Source of the DNA: an uncultured Granulosicoccaceae bacterium
GTDB lineage: Bacteria; Pseudomonadota; Gammaproteobacteria; Granulosicoccales; Granulosicoccaceae
Direction of reading: 5' to 3'
Assembly: GCA_937958675.1 (NCBI GenBank)
Contig: CALGND010000030.1
Location: forward strand, 1-41,967
DNA length: 41,967 bases
The notes beneath the pieces are model-generated. The model saw only the letters and a list, made by a program, of their open reading frames with translations. It did no database searches and was not told the DNA's origin. Shown here one piece after another: positions 1 through 7,792 of this stretch (positions within the stretch are counted from its first letter, which is position 1; every line of letters starts with the position of its first letter). A program made the position numbers and the translations under genes.

Positions 1-144
1 CTACGGGTACAACTACGGGTACAACTACGGGTACAACTACGGGTACAACTACGGGTACAACTACGGGTACAACTACGGGCACAACCACGGGCACAACCAC
101 GGGCACAACCACGGGCACAACCACAGGCACAACCACAGGCACAA
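1..144. repeat. 12-bp tandem repeat, twelve copies, coding
   Basis: Twelve uninterrupted 12-bp units run from the window edge to 144. Units 1-6 read ctacgggtacaa. Unit 7 is a hybrid (ctacgggcacaa), units 8-10 are ccacgggcacaa and units 11-12 are ccacaggcacaa. Every unit preserves the reading frame and encodes Thr-Gly-Thr-Thr. The block probably continues upstream of the window. Perfect copies at the 5' side and progressively diverged copies at the 3' side suggest recent expansion from the left. Confidence 0.97.
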
Positions 145-572
145 CTACATCAATATTTGACGGTAACTGGGTTCGCCCTTGTAGCGATCTTGATGGTGCT
201 GGCTTTAGTGTTTCCGGTTTGATCATTGATGGAGCAAACCTAGGAATTGGAGTGCTCTTCTTTGAAGATTCAGATTGCTCTATTCCTAGTATTCCCGCAG
301 AATCTTCTGGCCTTTTCTCCGTGGTTTATCCAGGTGGTTCTACTGATACGATTTTGGGAGTTGCAACTCACGTTGATGTCACAGAGGTCGAATCTTCCCT
401 TAATGGCGAAACAACAGTTATTGAAGATCCGGAAACGTTTTACGGGTTGTTTTTAATTTCTAATGGCCAGCTTTTCTTAGATGATACTGAAGCAGCGTTT
501 GAACTAGATGGTACTACGCCGGCCAGGCGGCCTACGGATCTGGACTTTGATTTTGTCTTCGATCGGCAGTAA
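3..572 (+). CDS. C-terminal part of a secreted-type protein with Thr/Gly repeat linker (5' partial)
   Basis: The frame is open from the window edge to the TAA at 570-572, so the start lies outside. The visible part is a (TGTT)n linker of about 48 residues followed by a C-terminal domain of about 140 residues. This domain begins near FDGNWVRPC and holds two cysteines in its first third (WVRPC and DSDCS), which could form a disulfide. It is rich in acidic and beta-prone residues and ends in DFDFVFDRQ. A low-complexity Thr/Gly linker before a small beta domain is typical of exported or lipoprotein surface proteins, but the export signal is not visible. I do not recognise the C-terminal domain family. 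Confidence 0.75.
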   Translation, partial: TGTTTGTTTGTTTGTTTGTTTGTTTGTTTGTTTGTTTGTTTGTTTGTTTSIFDGNWVRPCSDLDGAGFSVSGLIIDGANLGIGVLFFEDSDCSIPSIPAESSGLFSVVYPGGSTDTILGVATHVDVTEVESSLNGETTVIEDPETFYGLFLISNGQLFLDDTEAAFELDGTTPARRPTDLDFDFVFDRQ

Positions 573-615
573 GCAGGCAGTAGGTGACTTGGGTCGTATA
601 GTAGCTCTAATGGCC

Positions 616-1674
616 TTAATAGCCCAAGCCTTCGCGTGAAAAAATAACTAAATGATCTAGCTCTAGGCGAACACCAAATTTTTCGCCTACTTGATGGTTA
701 TGATGCGAAGGTGCTAAGCAAAGTAGGCGTGTGCTGCCTGGCATACGCAGGGTATATAAATGTCCGGCTCCTCTAAAATCCTTAGCGATGACCGTTGCCT
801 TGTTTGGGCTTTTATCATCGTGAATAATATCGTCTGGCCTAACCAGTAATTCAATTTGCGTACCTGCTTGAAAATGCTCGGACAGCTCCCCGTGGATAAT
901 GCCAAGCTCGGTTTGAATCTGGTTGTTTTCTAGGGTGTTTCCACAAACGAATACACCTTCGCCAATAAAGTCAGCAACGAAGCGATCAGCCGGTTTGTGG
1001 TAGAGATCAAACGCGTTGTCCCACTGCAGTAGACGCCCGTCGGCAATGACACCGATATGATCTGCTATCGCAAATGCTTCGTATTGATCGTGTGTGACGA
1101 GAATTGCCGTAATGCCGTCGCGTTTAAGAATTTCTCTTACTTCGTGCGCTAGCTGTACACGGCGTTCGGTGTCCTGGCTACTAAAAGGTTCGTCCAATAG
1201 CAATACTGGAGGGCGCGGAGCCATCGCGCGTATCAGCGCAACACGCTGCTGTTGCCCGCCTGAGAGCTGATGCGGGAAGCTGTCACCCAAATGGCTCATA
1301 CCCACCAATTCGAGTAGTTCAGCGACGCGTTCTTTGGTGGCGGCTTTGCTATGGTTGTCCATTCCAAATGCGACGTTTTTGCTAACCGTCATATGAGGGA
1401 ACAGCGCTAGATCTTGGAATACCATGCCGATTCGGCGCTCTTCTGGGCCTGCCTGCTCGTCGGCGGTGGCAACGGTTTTACCGGCGATCTTGAGTTCCCC
1501 GGTGGTAGGTGCCTCAAACCCAGCGATTACCCGTAATAGTGTAGTTTTGCCACAGCCACTGGGCCCTAACAAACAGCCGATTTCGCCATCGGCTAACGAT
1601 AATGAGAAATTGTGGACTATCCGTTGTTGGCCAAGACAAACAGAAATGTCGCTAAGTTGTAGCTGCGGAGTCAT
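616..1674 (-). CDS. ABC transporter ATP-binding protein, FbpC/PotA-like
   Basis: A 352-residue ABC ATPase that would energise import of ferric iron or a similar solute from the cytoplasmic face of the inner membrane. Visible motifs are Walker A GPSGCGKTT (37-45), Q-loop VFQD, signature LSGGQ (137-141), Walker B LLLDEP (158-163) and the switch histidine in VTHD. A C-terminal extension of about 110 residues after the ATPase core matches the TOBE/regulatory region of the FbpC and PotA subfamilies. The signature helix reads VALIRAMAP instead of the usual ALARALAP. No permease or binding-protein gene is adjacent: the plus-strand gene at 3-572 lies downstream and the zinc-finger gene is divergent. 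The substrate therefore cannot be set from context; FbpC-type iron transport is the best family guess. Confidence 0.85.
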   Translation of the reverse strand: MTPQLQLSDISVCLGQQRIVHNFSLSLADGEIGCLLGPSGCGKTTLLRVIAGFEAPTTGELKIAGKTVATADEQAGPEERRIGMVFQDLALFPHMTVSKNVAFGMDNHSKAATKERVAELLELVGMSHLGDSFPHQLSGGQQQRVALIRAMAPRPPVLLLDEPFSSQDTERRVQLAHEVREILKRDGITAILVTHDQYEAFAIADHIGVIADGRLLQWDNAFDLYHKPADRFVADFIGEGVFVCGNTLENNQIQTELGIIHGELSEHFQAGTQIELLVRPDDIIHDDKSPNKATVIAKDFRGAGHLYTLRMPGSTRLLCLAPSHHNHQVGEKFGVRLELDHLVIFSREGLGY

Positions 1675-2000
1675 AGCTTAATGATACCTGATGACAGAGC
1701 GTCTACACTGCTCTCATGCGGAAGGAATGTTCCAATACCCCCCAATTGTGCCGATTCCGAGCTAAAATTCCTATACTTGAACAAGCGGTCGAGGTGGGCC
1801 TTTTGGCTAAAAGCTGAGCAAAACGCTAATGGAATCTTATTTGTCTTTGCGTCGTGTGCTGTAGCAAATTTTATTCGTGGCTAAGCTGGTCCATCAGTTA
1901 ACGTATGTGAGTTAACGGTTGTAAGTTAACGTATAGTTTTTGTTAATATGTAGTGAATAGGCTTAAGTGTTAAATAGCCTTCAACACAAACGAGATAGCC
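1675..2000. other. Intergenic region between the ABC ATPase and zinc-finger genes
   Basis: About 325 bp without a credible gene. A 67-codon open frame at 1681-1884 has no ribosome binding site and an arbitrary composition. The only structure I see is a triplet of 14-bp repeats at 1896-1937, listed separately. Promoters for the two divergent genes should lie here, but no clear -35/-10 pair can be assigned. Confidence 0.6.
1896..1937. repeat. Three 14-bp direct repeats with AGTTAACG core
   Basis: AGTTAACG occurs at 1896, 1910 and 1924, exactly 14 bp apart, and each copy contains the palindrome GTTAAC. The array lies 64 bp upstream of the zinc-finger ORF at 2001. Exact spacing of a palindromic core suggests protein binding sites, or a short tandem duplication. 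A related 14-bp array with AGTTAAACCGAATT units lies upstream of rho. Confidence 0.8.
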
Positions 2001-2189
2001 ATGAAGCAGTCCAACGCAGAATCACTGGTAGAAGTCACAAAAGATCAACTGCCACTTCACTGCCCAACACCTGACGGTCCACTTTGGGACAGTCATCCCC
2101 GAGTTTTTATCCCGCTGGAAGAAACCAAGGAAGCGTCTTGCTCGTATTGTGGCACGCGATATCGACTAGTCGACACACCTACTAAGTAG
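2001..2189 (+). CDS. Zinc-finger CHCC domain protein
   Basis: A 62-residue protein with the CHCC zinc-finger pattern: LHCP (His/Cys) near 19-21, the conserved HPRVFIPL stretch, then CSYCGTRY with a Cys-x2-Cys pair. This family resembles the C-terminal domain of the complex I subunit NDUFS6, and in gammaproteobacteria it is often found next to Kdo or lipopolysaccharide core genes. Here it is followed after 15 bp by kdkA, which fits. The start ATG at 2001 gives the usual short N-terminal tail. The protein probably binds one zinc ion; its exact role is not known. Confidence 0.85.
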   Translation: MKQSNAESLVEVTKDQLPLHCPTPDGPLWDSHPRVFIPLEETKEASCSYCGTRYRLVDTPTK

Positions 2190-2204
2190 TTTTGGTATCT
2201 TGCC

Positions 2205-2954
2205 GTGAGCAAGATCGATCACCTTAAAGAAAAAAACACCATCTGGTGTTTTTTGGCAGGGCCCTCAACTTCTCCCACGACGACAGCTAAGGCGTTAGAT
2301 AAACGTTTGTTTGATATTGAGTGGTTGCAGCAACAGGGATTGGTCACCGGCGCGCCTAAGGCTGGACGAGGTAATACTATTTTTTTCAGTGTTGATGGCA
2401 CAGAGCTAGTGCTTCGAGAATACTTGCGTGGCGGATTGGTACGATATTTCAATCCTCGGTATTATGTGTGGAAAGGTTTGCAACAGACTAGGGCGTTTCG
2501 CGAATTACACATGCTAAGTTGTTGCGTATCCAAATCTCTTCCAGTATCGGTGGGATATGCCTGTAAAATTGAACGTCGCGGGCTGTTCTATGTGGCCTCA
2601 TTAATTACCCATAAGCTTGATGGGGTAACGCTTGCTGACCAGCTGGCAAAAAACGACTCCAACGTGCCAAAGCAGTTATGGCAGAATATTGGTAAGACAA
2701 TAGCTCGATTTCATAAAGAAGGCATTTGGCATGCTGATCTAAACGCGCATAATATCTTGATCGATAGCGATCATGTAGAAGTATCGTTGATCGATTTTGA
2801 CCGCGCACGCGAACTTGTGCCCATGGCAGCAGCAATGAAATCTAACATCGCACGCTTACATCGCTCCTTACTAAAAGAAGCTGGGAAGGGTGGTTATAGT
2901 TTTGATGCAGAGGGCTGGGCTAGCCTATTACAAGCTTATAGGGAATGCGTTTAA
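2205..2954 (+). CDS. kdkA: 3-deoxy-D-manno-octulosonic acid kinase (KdkA)
   Basis: A 249-residue member of the lipopolysaccharide kinase family, which phosphorylates Kdo on lipid A-Kdo using ATP at the inner face of the cytoplasmic membrane. The sequence shows the glycine-rich GRGN (54-57), catalytic-loop motif HADLNAHN (176-183) and metal-binding DFDR (197-200), as in KdkA and related eukaryotic-like kinases. The start is GTG at 2205, just after the stop of the zinc-finger gene, suggesting co-transcription. It converges with waaA, so Kdo transfer and Kdo phosphorylation genes sit side by side. Presence of KdkA suggests a Haemophilus- or Vibrio-like single phosphorylated Kdo, which is inference. 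Confidence 0.9.
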   Translation: MSKIDHLKEKNTIWCFLAGPSTSPTTTAKALDKRLFDIEWLQQQGLVTGAPKAGRGNTIFFSVDGTELVLREYLRGGLVRYFNPRYYVWKGLQQTRAFRELHMLSCCVSKSLPVSVGYACKIERRGLFYVASLITHKLDGVTLADQLAKNDSNVPKQLWQNIGKTIARFHKEGIWHADLNAHNILIDSDHVEVSLIDFDRARELVPMAAAMKSNIARLHRSLLKEAGKGGYSFDAEGWASLLQAYRECV

Positions 2955-2970
2955 CACTCGCATGGTAATA

Positions 2971-4203
2971 TCAAGTAGTTCCTGGTAGCAGTAAATTTAG
3001 ATATGCGTAGGTAATATCGCTATCTTTGTTGACGGCCTGTTGTGCGTTTGCCCCAATTTTTTTAGCCCAGAGCGGTTCTTCAACAGCACGTTTTAGTATC
3101 GCTACTACCTCTGATGCGGTGCTCGCTCTAAGCACGCCATCTGCATCTTCAAGTAAGCGAGTTTCATCCTTAAAGTTACTCATGCTAGGGCCTGTCACAA
3201 TCAGCTTTGCAAACCGCGCAGGTTCCAGCAAATTGTGCCCGCCACGTTCAATTAATGATCCACCCATAAAGACTGCGTGAGCGTGGGCAAACCAATGGTC
3301 CAGTTCTCCTAAGGTATCAGCTATATAGAGCGGTGCATTATTTAGTGATTCTGTTTTGCTACGCAACGGTATGTCACTTAAGCTGCTTAGTTTATCTCGT
3401 ATAACAGGGCCGCGTTCAGGATGCCTGGGCACGATAACCAATGTGCAGTTTGGTGTAGCTTGCAACCAAGCCTTGGCCAGTTGCGCTTCTTCATCATCAT
3501 GTGTGGATGCCGCAACGCAGTAGGGTGTATCTAGAATAGGTGCACTGATACGAGCTGTAGCGCGTGCACTAAATTTTAGATTACCAACAGTTGTAACCTT
3601 GGCGCCGTTGTTGGATAGCAATCGATAGCGTTCTGCTTCGTCATCATCTTTCGCCATTACCCTTACCCCTTCAAGGCTCTTAGCGTAAGTTGCACCAAAT
3701 ATTCCGTTCCGGGCTCGAAGTGTTTTTTCGGTTATGCGGCCGTTGATTATTGTTAACGGTATGTTTTTGTTTTTACATTGTGAATATAGCCAAGGCCAAA
3801 TTTCTGTTTCCATTACCCAGGCAGCGCTTAAGCGGTGCGATGATAAAAACCGACTACAAGCGCCTGGCAAATCGATGGGTAAATAGCGATGGATACAGTT
3901 GTCAGGTAGTTGGTTTAGTAGTGTCTGTTTACCGGTAGGCGTGTTGGTCGTGACTAACATCGCTTGCGATAAGCTACTCGATTGCAATGTTTGCAATAGT
4001 GGCAGAACAGTATTGACTTCACCTACAGAGGCTGCATGAATCCAAACTCGATCCGCCGTGTCATCAGCAGGAAAAAAGCCGAACCGTTGGAAAAAATATG
4101 ACCAGCCTCCGTCCTTTATGCTTCGCACTACGCTGTATATCAGCCAAAGTGGGCTGATCAATCGTGCGAGCAATCGGTAAATGGCCGCAGGCTTAGCGCT
4201 CAT
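2971..4203 (-). CDS. waaA: 3-deoxy-D-manno-octulosonic acid transferase (WaaA/KdtA)
   Basis: A 410-residue Kdo transferase that attaches Kdo to lipid IVA from CMP-Kdo. It has the N-terminal membrane anchor (near LISPLWLIYSVV), the WIHAASVGEVN segment containing the conserved catalytic-region glutamate, the ETEIWPW motif, and a C-terminal GT-B half with the GGSLIERGGHNLLEPA nucleotide-sugar motif. Length is close to the family norm of about 420. Its start overlaps the stop of the acyltransferase gene by 4 bp, so the two are translationally coupled. The gene converges with kdkA with 16 bp between stops. Confidence 0.95.
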   Translation of the reverse strand: MSAKPAAIYRLLARLISPLWLIYSVVRSIKDGGWSYFFQRFGFFPADDTADRVWIHAASVGEVNTVLPLLQTLQSSSLSQAMLVTTNTPTGKQTLLNQLPDNCIHRYLPIDLPGACSRFLSSHRLSAAWVMETEIWPWLYSQCKNKNIPLTIINGRITEKTLRARNGIFGATYAKSLEGVRVMAKDDDEAERYRLLSNNGAKVTTVGNLKFSARATARISAPILDTPYCVAASTHDDEEAQLAKAWLQATPNCTLVIVPRHPERGPVIRDKLSSLSDIPLRSKTESLNNAPLYIADTLGELDHWFAHAHAVFMGGSLIERGGHNLLEPARFAKLIVTGPSMSNFKDETRLLEDADGVLRASTASEVVAILKRAVEEPLWAKKIGANAQQAVNKDSDITYAYLNLLLPGTT

Positions 4204-5144
4204 TTGTAAGGGTTGGGGTAGTTTGCTGCAGGTGGCTTGAATCGTTTATGTACCCAAAAATATTGCTCGGGCTGGTTAACGATTTGTGATTCAAACAAAT
4301 GATTAACCTGCTGCGTGGCAGATTCAATGTTCTGATCGTCGAGTGTGATTGGCGGTAATATTTCAAGCGTGTAAGCACTACCATCTTCACTGCGTCGGGG
4401 GACGAACGGCAGTACCAATGCTTTAGTCATCTTTTGAATTCTGGCAGTACCGGAGCTAGTAAGCACCTTTTGTCCAAAGTAGGTGGTATCAACACCACCA
4501 CGTGCGCGAGAGACTGCTTGATCAGGTGAAAACCATACTATGCCACCTTTCTTTAGGCGCTTAACCATTTTTCTGATATCACGGTTTTCTATTAGCTCAA
4601 CCAAATGCCGGCCACGTTGATGCAACAGATAGGCTGCGTACAAAGGATTTTTGGGCGTGTCATACACTGCCGCGATTGGCCATCGGCTACCCATGGCTGC
4701 GCCACATAGTTCGATGGTACTGAAGTGGGCTTGCAACAATATCACTCCATTCCCTGTGGCCAATGCATCATCCAAAAAGTTAGCACCTGTGATGGTAACG
4801 CGAGGGGTAAATAATGACCAAGGTCGAAACCATAGGCTTGCAGTTTCTAAAGCCGCCATTCCAATATGCCGGTATACACGTTTACTTAAGGTGGCTAGCT
4901 GTGTGGGCGTGTCATCGGGGAAGGCGAATGATAGGTTGGTTGCTGTGATTTTACGGCGAGCAGGTATTGCGTAATAGAGCAAGCTACCCAGCGTACGACC
5001 AAAGCTAAGCTGAGCGTTTAGCGGTAATCGGGAAAGCAACCAGAACAAAAAGAAGCCTAGCAGTGTAGGCCAATATTTTGGTGTGAGGTAACAGCGCCAA
5101 TCAAAGCCCGTTTCAGTATCTTTCGCAGAGCTTTGCTCAACCAA
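4200..5144 (-). CDS. Lipid A biosynthesis acyltransferase (LpxL/HtrB-type)
   Basis: A 314-residue lysophospholipid-acyltransferase-family protein, expected to add a secondary acyl chain to Kdo-lipid IVA. An N-terminal hydrophobic helix (about 25-40) anchors it, and the H-x4-E catalytic motif is seen as HFSTIE (H140, E145). Further family features are FSPDQA and the C-terminal YFWVHKRFK. The gene is preceded by tolC on the same strand after 7 bp and overlaps waaA by 4 bp, giving an operon tolC-lpxL-waaA. Whether it is LpxL, LpxM or LpxP cannot be told by eye. Confidence 0.9.
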   Translation of the reverse strand: MVEQSSAKDTETGFDWRCYLTPKYWPTLLGFFLFWLLSRLPLNAQLSFGRTLGSLLYYAIPARRKITATNLSFAFPDDTPTQLATLSKRVYRHIGMAALETASLWFRPWSLFTPRVTITGANFLDDALATGNGVILLQAHFSTIELCGAAMGSRWPIAAVYDTPKNPLYAAYLLHQRGRHLVELIENRDIRKMVKRLKKGGIVWFSPDQAVSRARGGVDTTYFGQKVLTSSGTARIQKMTKALVLPFVPRRSEDGSAYTLEILPPITLDDQNIESATQQVNHLFESQIVNQPEQYFWVHKRFKPPAANYPNPYK

Positions 5145-5151
5145 GGCCGTT

Positions 5152-6501
5152 TTATTTCGCCTCTATCAAAAAGTTATTGATTGGCTCAAGGTCAGCCTCG
5201 CTCAGTATGCCTGCAGCAGCGCGTAAGTTAAGCGCGTTAATAATGTAGTCGTAACGAGCGCTTGCATAGTCTGATTGTGCGCTAAAGGTGTCGCGTAGAG
5301 CCCGTAAAACATCGACCGACGTACGTGTGCCGGCTCTAAACCCTGCATCAGTAGCTTGAGCTGATTTACGAGTAGAAGAGAGCGCCTGGCGTAAAGCTTT
5401 GACACGACTTATGCTCGCCACTACACCGCGATAGGCATTGCGAGTACGTTGCGCCGCACGACGTTCTTCCGCGATCAAGCCGGTGGCGGCCGATGAAGAC
5501 TCTGCTGTTGCTTGATTAACGAGGGCTTTGACCCTGCCGCCTGTGTATAAAGGCATTCGCAGCTCTAGTCGGAGTTCTGCTGCTGTTTGATCAGTTCGAG
5601 CTCTTTGGTGTGTTTCACTTTGTGATGCTAAGCCGATCAAATCAAGCGTTGGATAACGCGCACCACGCTCAGCATCAACGCTGAACTGCGCAGTTTTAGC
5701 CGCCATCCGTGCAACCATTAAATCGGGGCTGTTCTCTAGTGATAGCGCGACCCAATCTTCGATTTCAATCGGGTCAGGTGCTTGCAGAGGTAGGTCGGCT
5801 GCTAAAGTCTTAAGCTTAAGCTCAGAATCACCAGTAATTAAAAACAAGGCTTCTCGCGCAGATGCAAGATTATTCTCAGCTGCAATTCTTTGAGCAAATG
5901 CCAAGTCATATTGTGCCTGAGCGTCGCGTACATCCGTAACGGGTACTAAACCGACTTCGAACCGTCGCTCGGCTTGCTCGCGTTGGCGAGCGATAGCACG
6001 CAGCTCTGATTGGCTAAATAGCAAATCAGCTTGTGCTCTAAGCACCTCAAAATAGGATTCAGTTGTCCGCAGAATTAAGTTTTGTTTTTCTCCTGCAAAC
6101 AGTGCATCGGCCTGGCTCACACCAGCTCTTGCTTGGTTGAGAAGGGCCTTGTTGGGTCGGTTGAACAGCGATTGCGATATAGATAGCGTAACTCTGTTGT
6201 CTTCGTATGACTCGTCAAAATCAGAATTAACACCACTCACGCCAGAATCTGCTGCAACACTGATTTGCGGTCGAAAAGCTGACTTTGCAATTGGTAGTCG
6301 TTGTATCGCTGCCTCATAATCGGCGTTAGCTACGGCGATGTCAGCATCGTACTGCGAGGCTAGGGTATAAACTTCTTTAAGATCGGCTGCATTTACTGCA
6401 TTAACTTGAACGAGCAGAGCGCCAGCAAGAACGCAAGCCAGAACTCGAGGTGTTGTGCGAATCCAATTAGCCTTTAGGCGAAACAATTGCATTGTGGTCA
6501 C
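5152..6501 (-). CDS. tolC: TolC-family outer-membrane efflux channel
   Basis: A 449-residue outer-membrane factor of the TolC type, which forms the trimeric channel-tunnel for type I secretion and RND/MFS efflux. A Sec signal peptide is visible (hydrophobic VLACVLAGALLVQ, cleavage near VNAADL). The mature part has the two long alpha-helical repeats of the family: A-Y-x-D-I-A/N-x-D-Y-E in the first, and NSPDLMVARMAAKTA with the AERGARYPTLDL segment in the second. The gene lies 8 bp after the pcm-like gene on the same strand. No inner-membrane pump is present in the window, consistent with TolC being a shared partner. Confidence 0.93.
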   Translation of the reverse strand: MTTMQLFRLKANWIRTTPRVLACVLAGALLVQVNAVNAADLKEVYTLASQYDADIAVANADYEAAIQRLPIAKSAFRPQISVAADSGVSGVNSDFDESYEDNRVTLSISQSLFNRPNKALLNQARAGVSQADALFAGEKQNLILRTTESYFEVLRAQADLLFSQSELRAIARQREQAERRFEVGLVPVTDVRDAQAQYDLAFAQRIAAENNLASAREALFLITGDSELKLKTLAADLPLQAPDPIEIEDWVALSLENSPDLMVARMAAKTAQFSVDAERGARYPTLDLIGLASQSETHQRARTDQTAAELRLELRMPLYTGGRVKALVNQATAESSSAATGLIAEERRAAQRTRNAYRGVVASISRVKALRQALSSTRKSAQATDAGFRAGTRTSVDVLRALRDTFSAQSDYASARYDYIINALNLRAAAGILSEADLEPINNFLIEAK

Positions 6502-6509
6502 TCTTTTTT

Positions 6510-7181
6510 TTAAAAGATAAAAGTAGACTCATTGGCAGCAAAATTAATTAACGGATCGAGACGTGTTTCAAACAGGCTGTCAGTACGCCATTCAGTTTCA
6601 CTGATGCGCGTTATGAGTCGAGCTTCCATCGTGGGTTGGTCTTTATTGCCTACTACAGCAAATAGCCGGCCACCCACCGCCATTTTGTTCTTATAAAACG
6701 TTGGTACTGTTTCGACAGAGCCACCAAACGCAATCGCATCGTAGGCGTCACGGGCATCCCAAGGTTCGGCTGCGTCTTGTTGTAACAGTGTCACATTCCC
6801 GATGCCAAGCTGTTCCAGCCGAATGCCAGCTGAGCTTGCTAGCTCAGGGTGGATTTCTAGGCTGTCGCATTGCTGGCCCAATCTGGACAAACAAGCGCTC
6901 AGATAACCGCTGCCTGCTCCAATCTCAAGAATCGAATCAGTGAGATGGATATTGAGCGATTGGAGTAAGCGGCCGTCTATGATTGGCTTTAGCAACGTTT
7001 GACCGAAGCCAATAGGTAGCTGGAAATCGCTAAATGCCAGCCCTCGGTGTTCATGGCTGACAAACTCTTCTCTGGGGACGCTCGCAAGAGCATCGAGAAC
7101 ACGTTGATCAAGCACGTCCCAAGGGCGAACTTGCTGTTCGATCATATTGTCTCGGGCTTGCTGCAATTGTGGCTGATGCAT
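6510..7181 (-). CDS. Protein-L-isoaspartate O-methyltransferase family protein
   Basis: A 223-residue SAM-dependent methyltransferase of the PCMT family, chosen from the ATG at 7181 because MHQPQLQQARDNMIEQQVRPW matches the usual N-terminus of the family. The longer frame up to 7280 adds 33 unconserved residues. Motif I appears as EIGAGSGYLS (about 86-95), followed by the acidic SLEIHPEL and QQDAAEPW segments. The family repairs isoaspartyl residues, but this tolC-adjacent branch is not the canonical Pcm and its substrate is unproven. The gene lies immediately upstream of tolC in the same operon. No good ribosome binding site is seen, so the start is moderately certain. Confidence 0.8.
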   Translation of the reverse strand: MHQPQLQQARDNMIEQQVRPWDVLDQRVLDALASVPREEFVSHEHRGLAFSDFQLPIGFGQTLLKPIIDGRLLQSLNIHLTDSILEIGAGSGYLSACLSRLGQQCDSLEIHPELASSAGIRLEQLGIGNVTLLQQDAAEPWDARDAYDAIAFGGSVETVPTFYKNKMAVGGRLFAVVGNKDQPTMEARLITRISETEWRTDSLFETRLDPLINFAANESTFIF

Positions 7182-7317
7182 TTTTTGATGGATACCGGCT
7201 AGAGGGATCGAACTTACGGGATTATGTTTAGATATTCGAATTATATGCCAAGCCGGGCCGCTTGGCGGGAAGAGCGCCATTCTTTATGAAGACAAATTTT
7301 TGTCACTTGGCAGAACG

Positions 7318-7338
7318 CCGGGCTTAGGGTAAGCCCGG
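7318..7338 (-). terminator. Hairpin downstream of the cold-shock gene
   Basis: Perfect inverted repeat ccgggctta / taagcccgg (9 bp) with a 3-base loop, between the end of the cold-shock gene and the start of the pcm-like gene. It lacks a clear T-run on the minus strand, so it may be an attenuating or mRNA-stabilising stem instead of a strong intrinsic terminator. Confidence 0.45.
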
Positions 7339-7389
7339 TTTGCTAGGCGGAAGCTACCAAATATGTACTTCTTAGCTTTCTGAACTCGC

Positions 7390-7593
7390 TTACTCAGCGA
7401 CGACAGAACTCGCCTGAGGCCCTTTTGGCCCTTGCTCAACTTCAAACGAAACTTTCTGACCTTCGGCTAGGGTTTTGAAACCGTCACCTGAGATGGCGGA
7501 AAAATGTACAAATACATCATCTCCACCGTCATCTTGAGAAAGAAACCCAAATCCCTTGGACTCGTTAAACCACTTTACTGTACCTGATGCCAT
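7390..7593 (-). CDS. CspA-family cold-shock protein
   Basis: A 67-residue single-domain nucleic-acid-binding protein acting as an RNA chaperone. It shows the complete CSD signature: [19 protein letters not shown] (RNP1 KGFGF) and DVFVHFSAI (RNP2), ending GPQASSVV as in CspA, CspD and CspE. The start is the ATG at 7593 with an AGGA 3-4 bases upstream; the longer open frame to 7650 is untranslated leader. The spacing to rhlB upstream is about 200 bp, leaving room for its own promoter and a long 5' leader, which is normal for csp genes. RNA helicase and cold-shock protein as neighbours fits joint roles in RNA remodelling. Confidence 0.95.
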   Translation of the reverse strand: MASGTVKWFNESKGFGFLSQDDGGDDVFVHFSAISGDGFKTLAEGQKVSFEVEQGPKGPQASSVVAE

Positions 7594-7792
7594 TTTCCTA
7601 AAACCTCTACGATTGAAAATACGCCACCGTGTGGACACAATTAACCACAAATAGGGACGAGGGATAAGTCTACTGCTTTTTGATCACAGAGCAATGTGCG
7701 TTTAGCGCGCCGAAGCGAGTAGTTGGGACTTTATGGACCGAAATACTCAGTTACTATTAAGTTTGTATTAAATTTGTATTAGTTGAGGTTAT

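Noticed and set aside
1-144. CRISPR-like array at the window start
   Set aside because: Units are 12 bp, contiguous, with no spacers, and are in frame with a coding sequence.
1681-1884. A 67-codon open frame in the gap before the zinc-finger gene
   Set aside because: No ribosome binding site, no family resemblance and composition like noncoding DNA.
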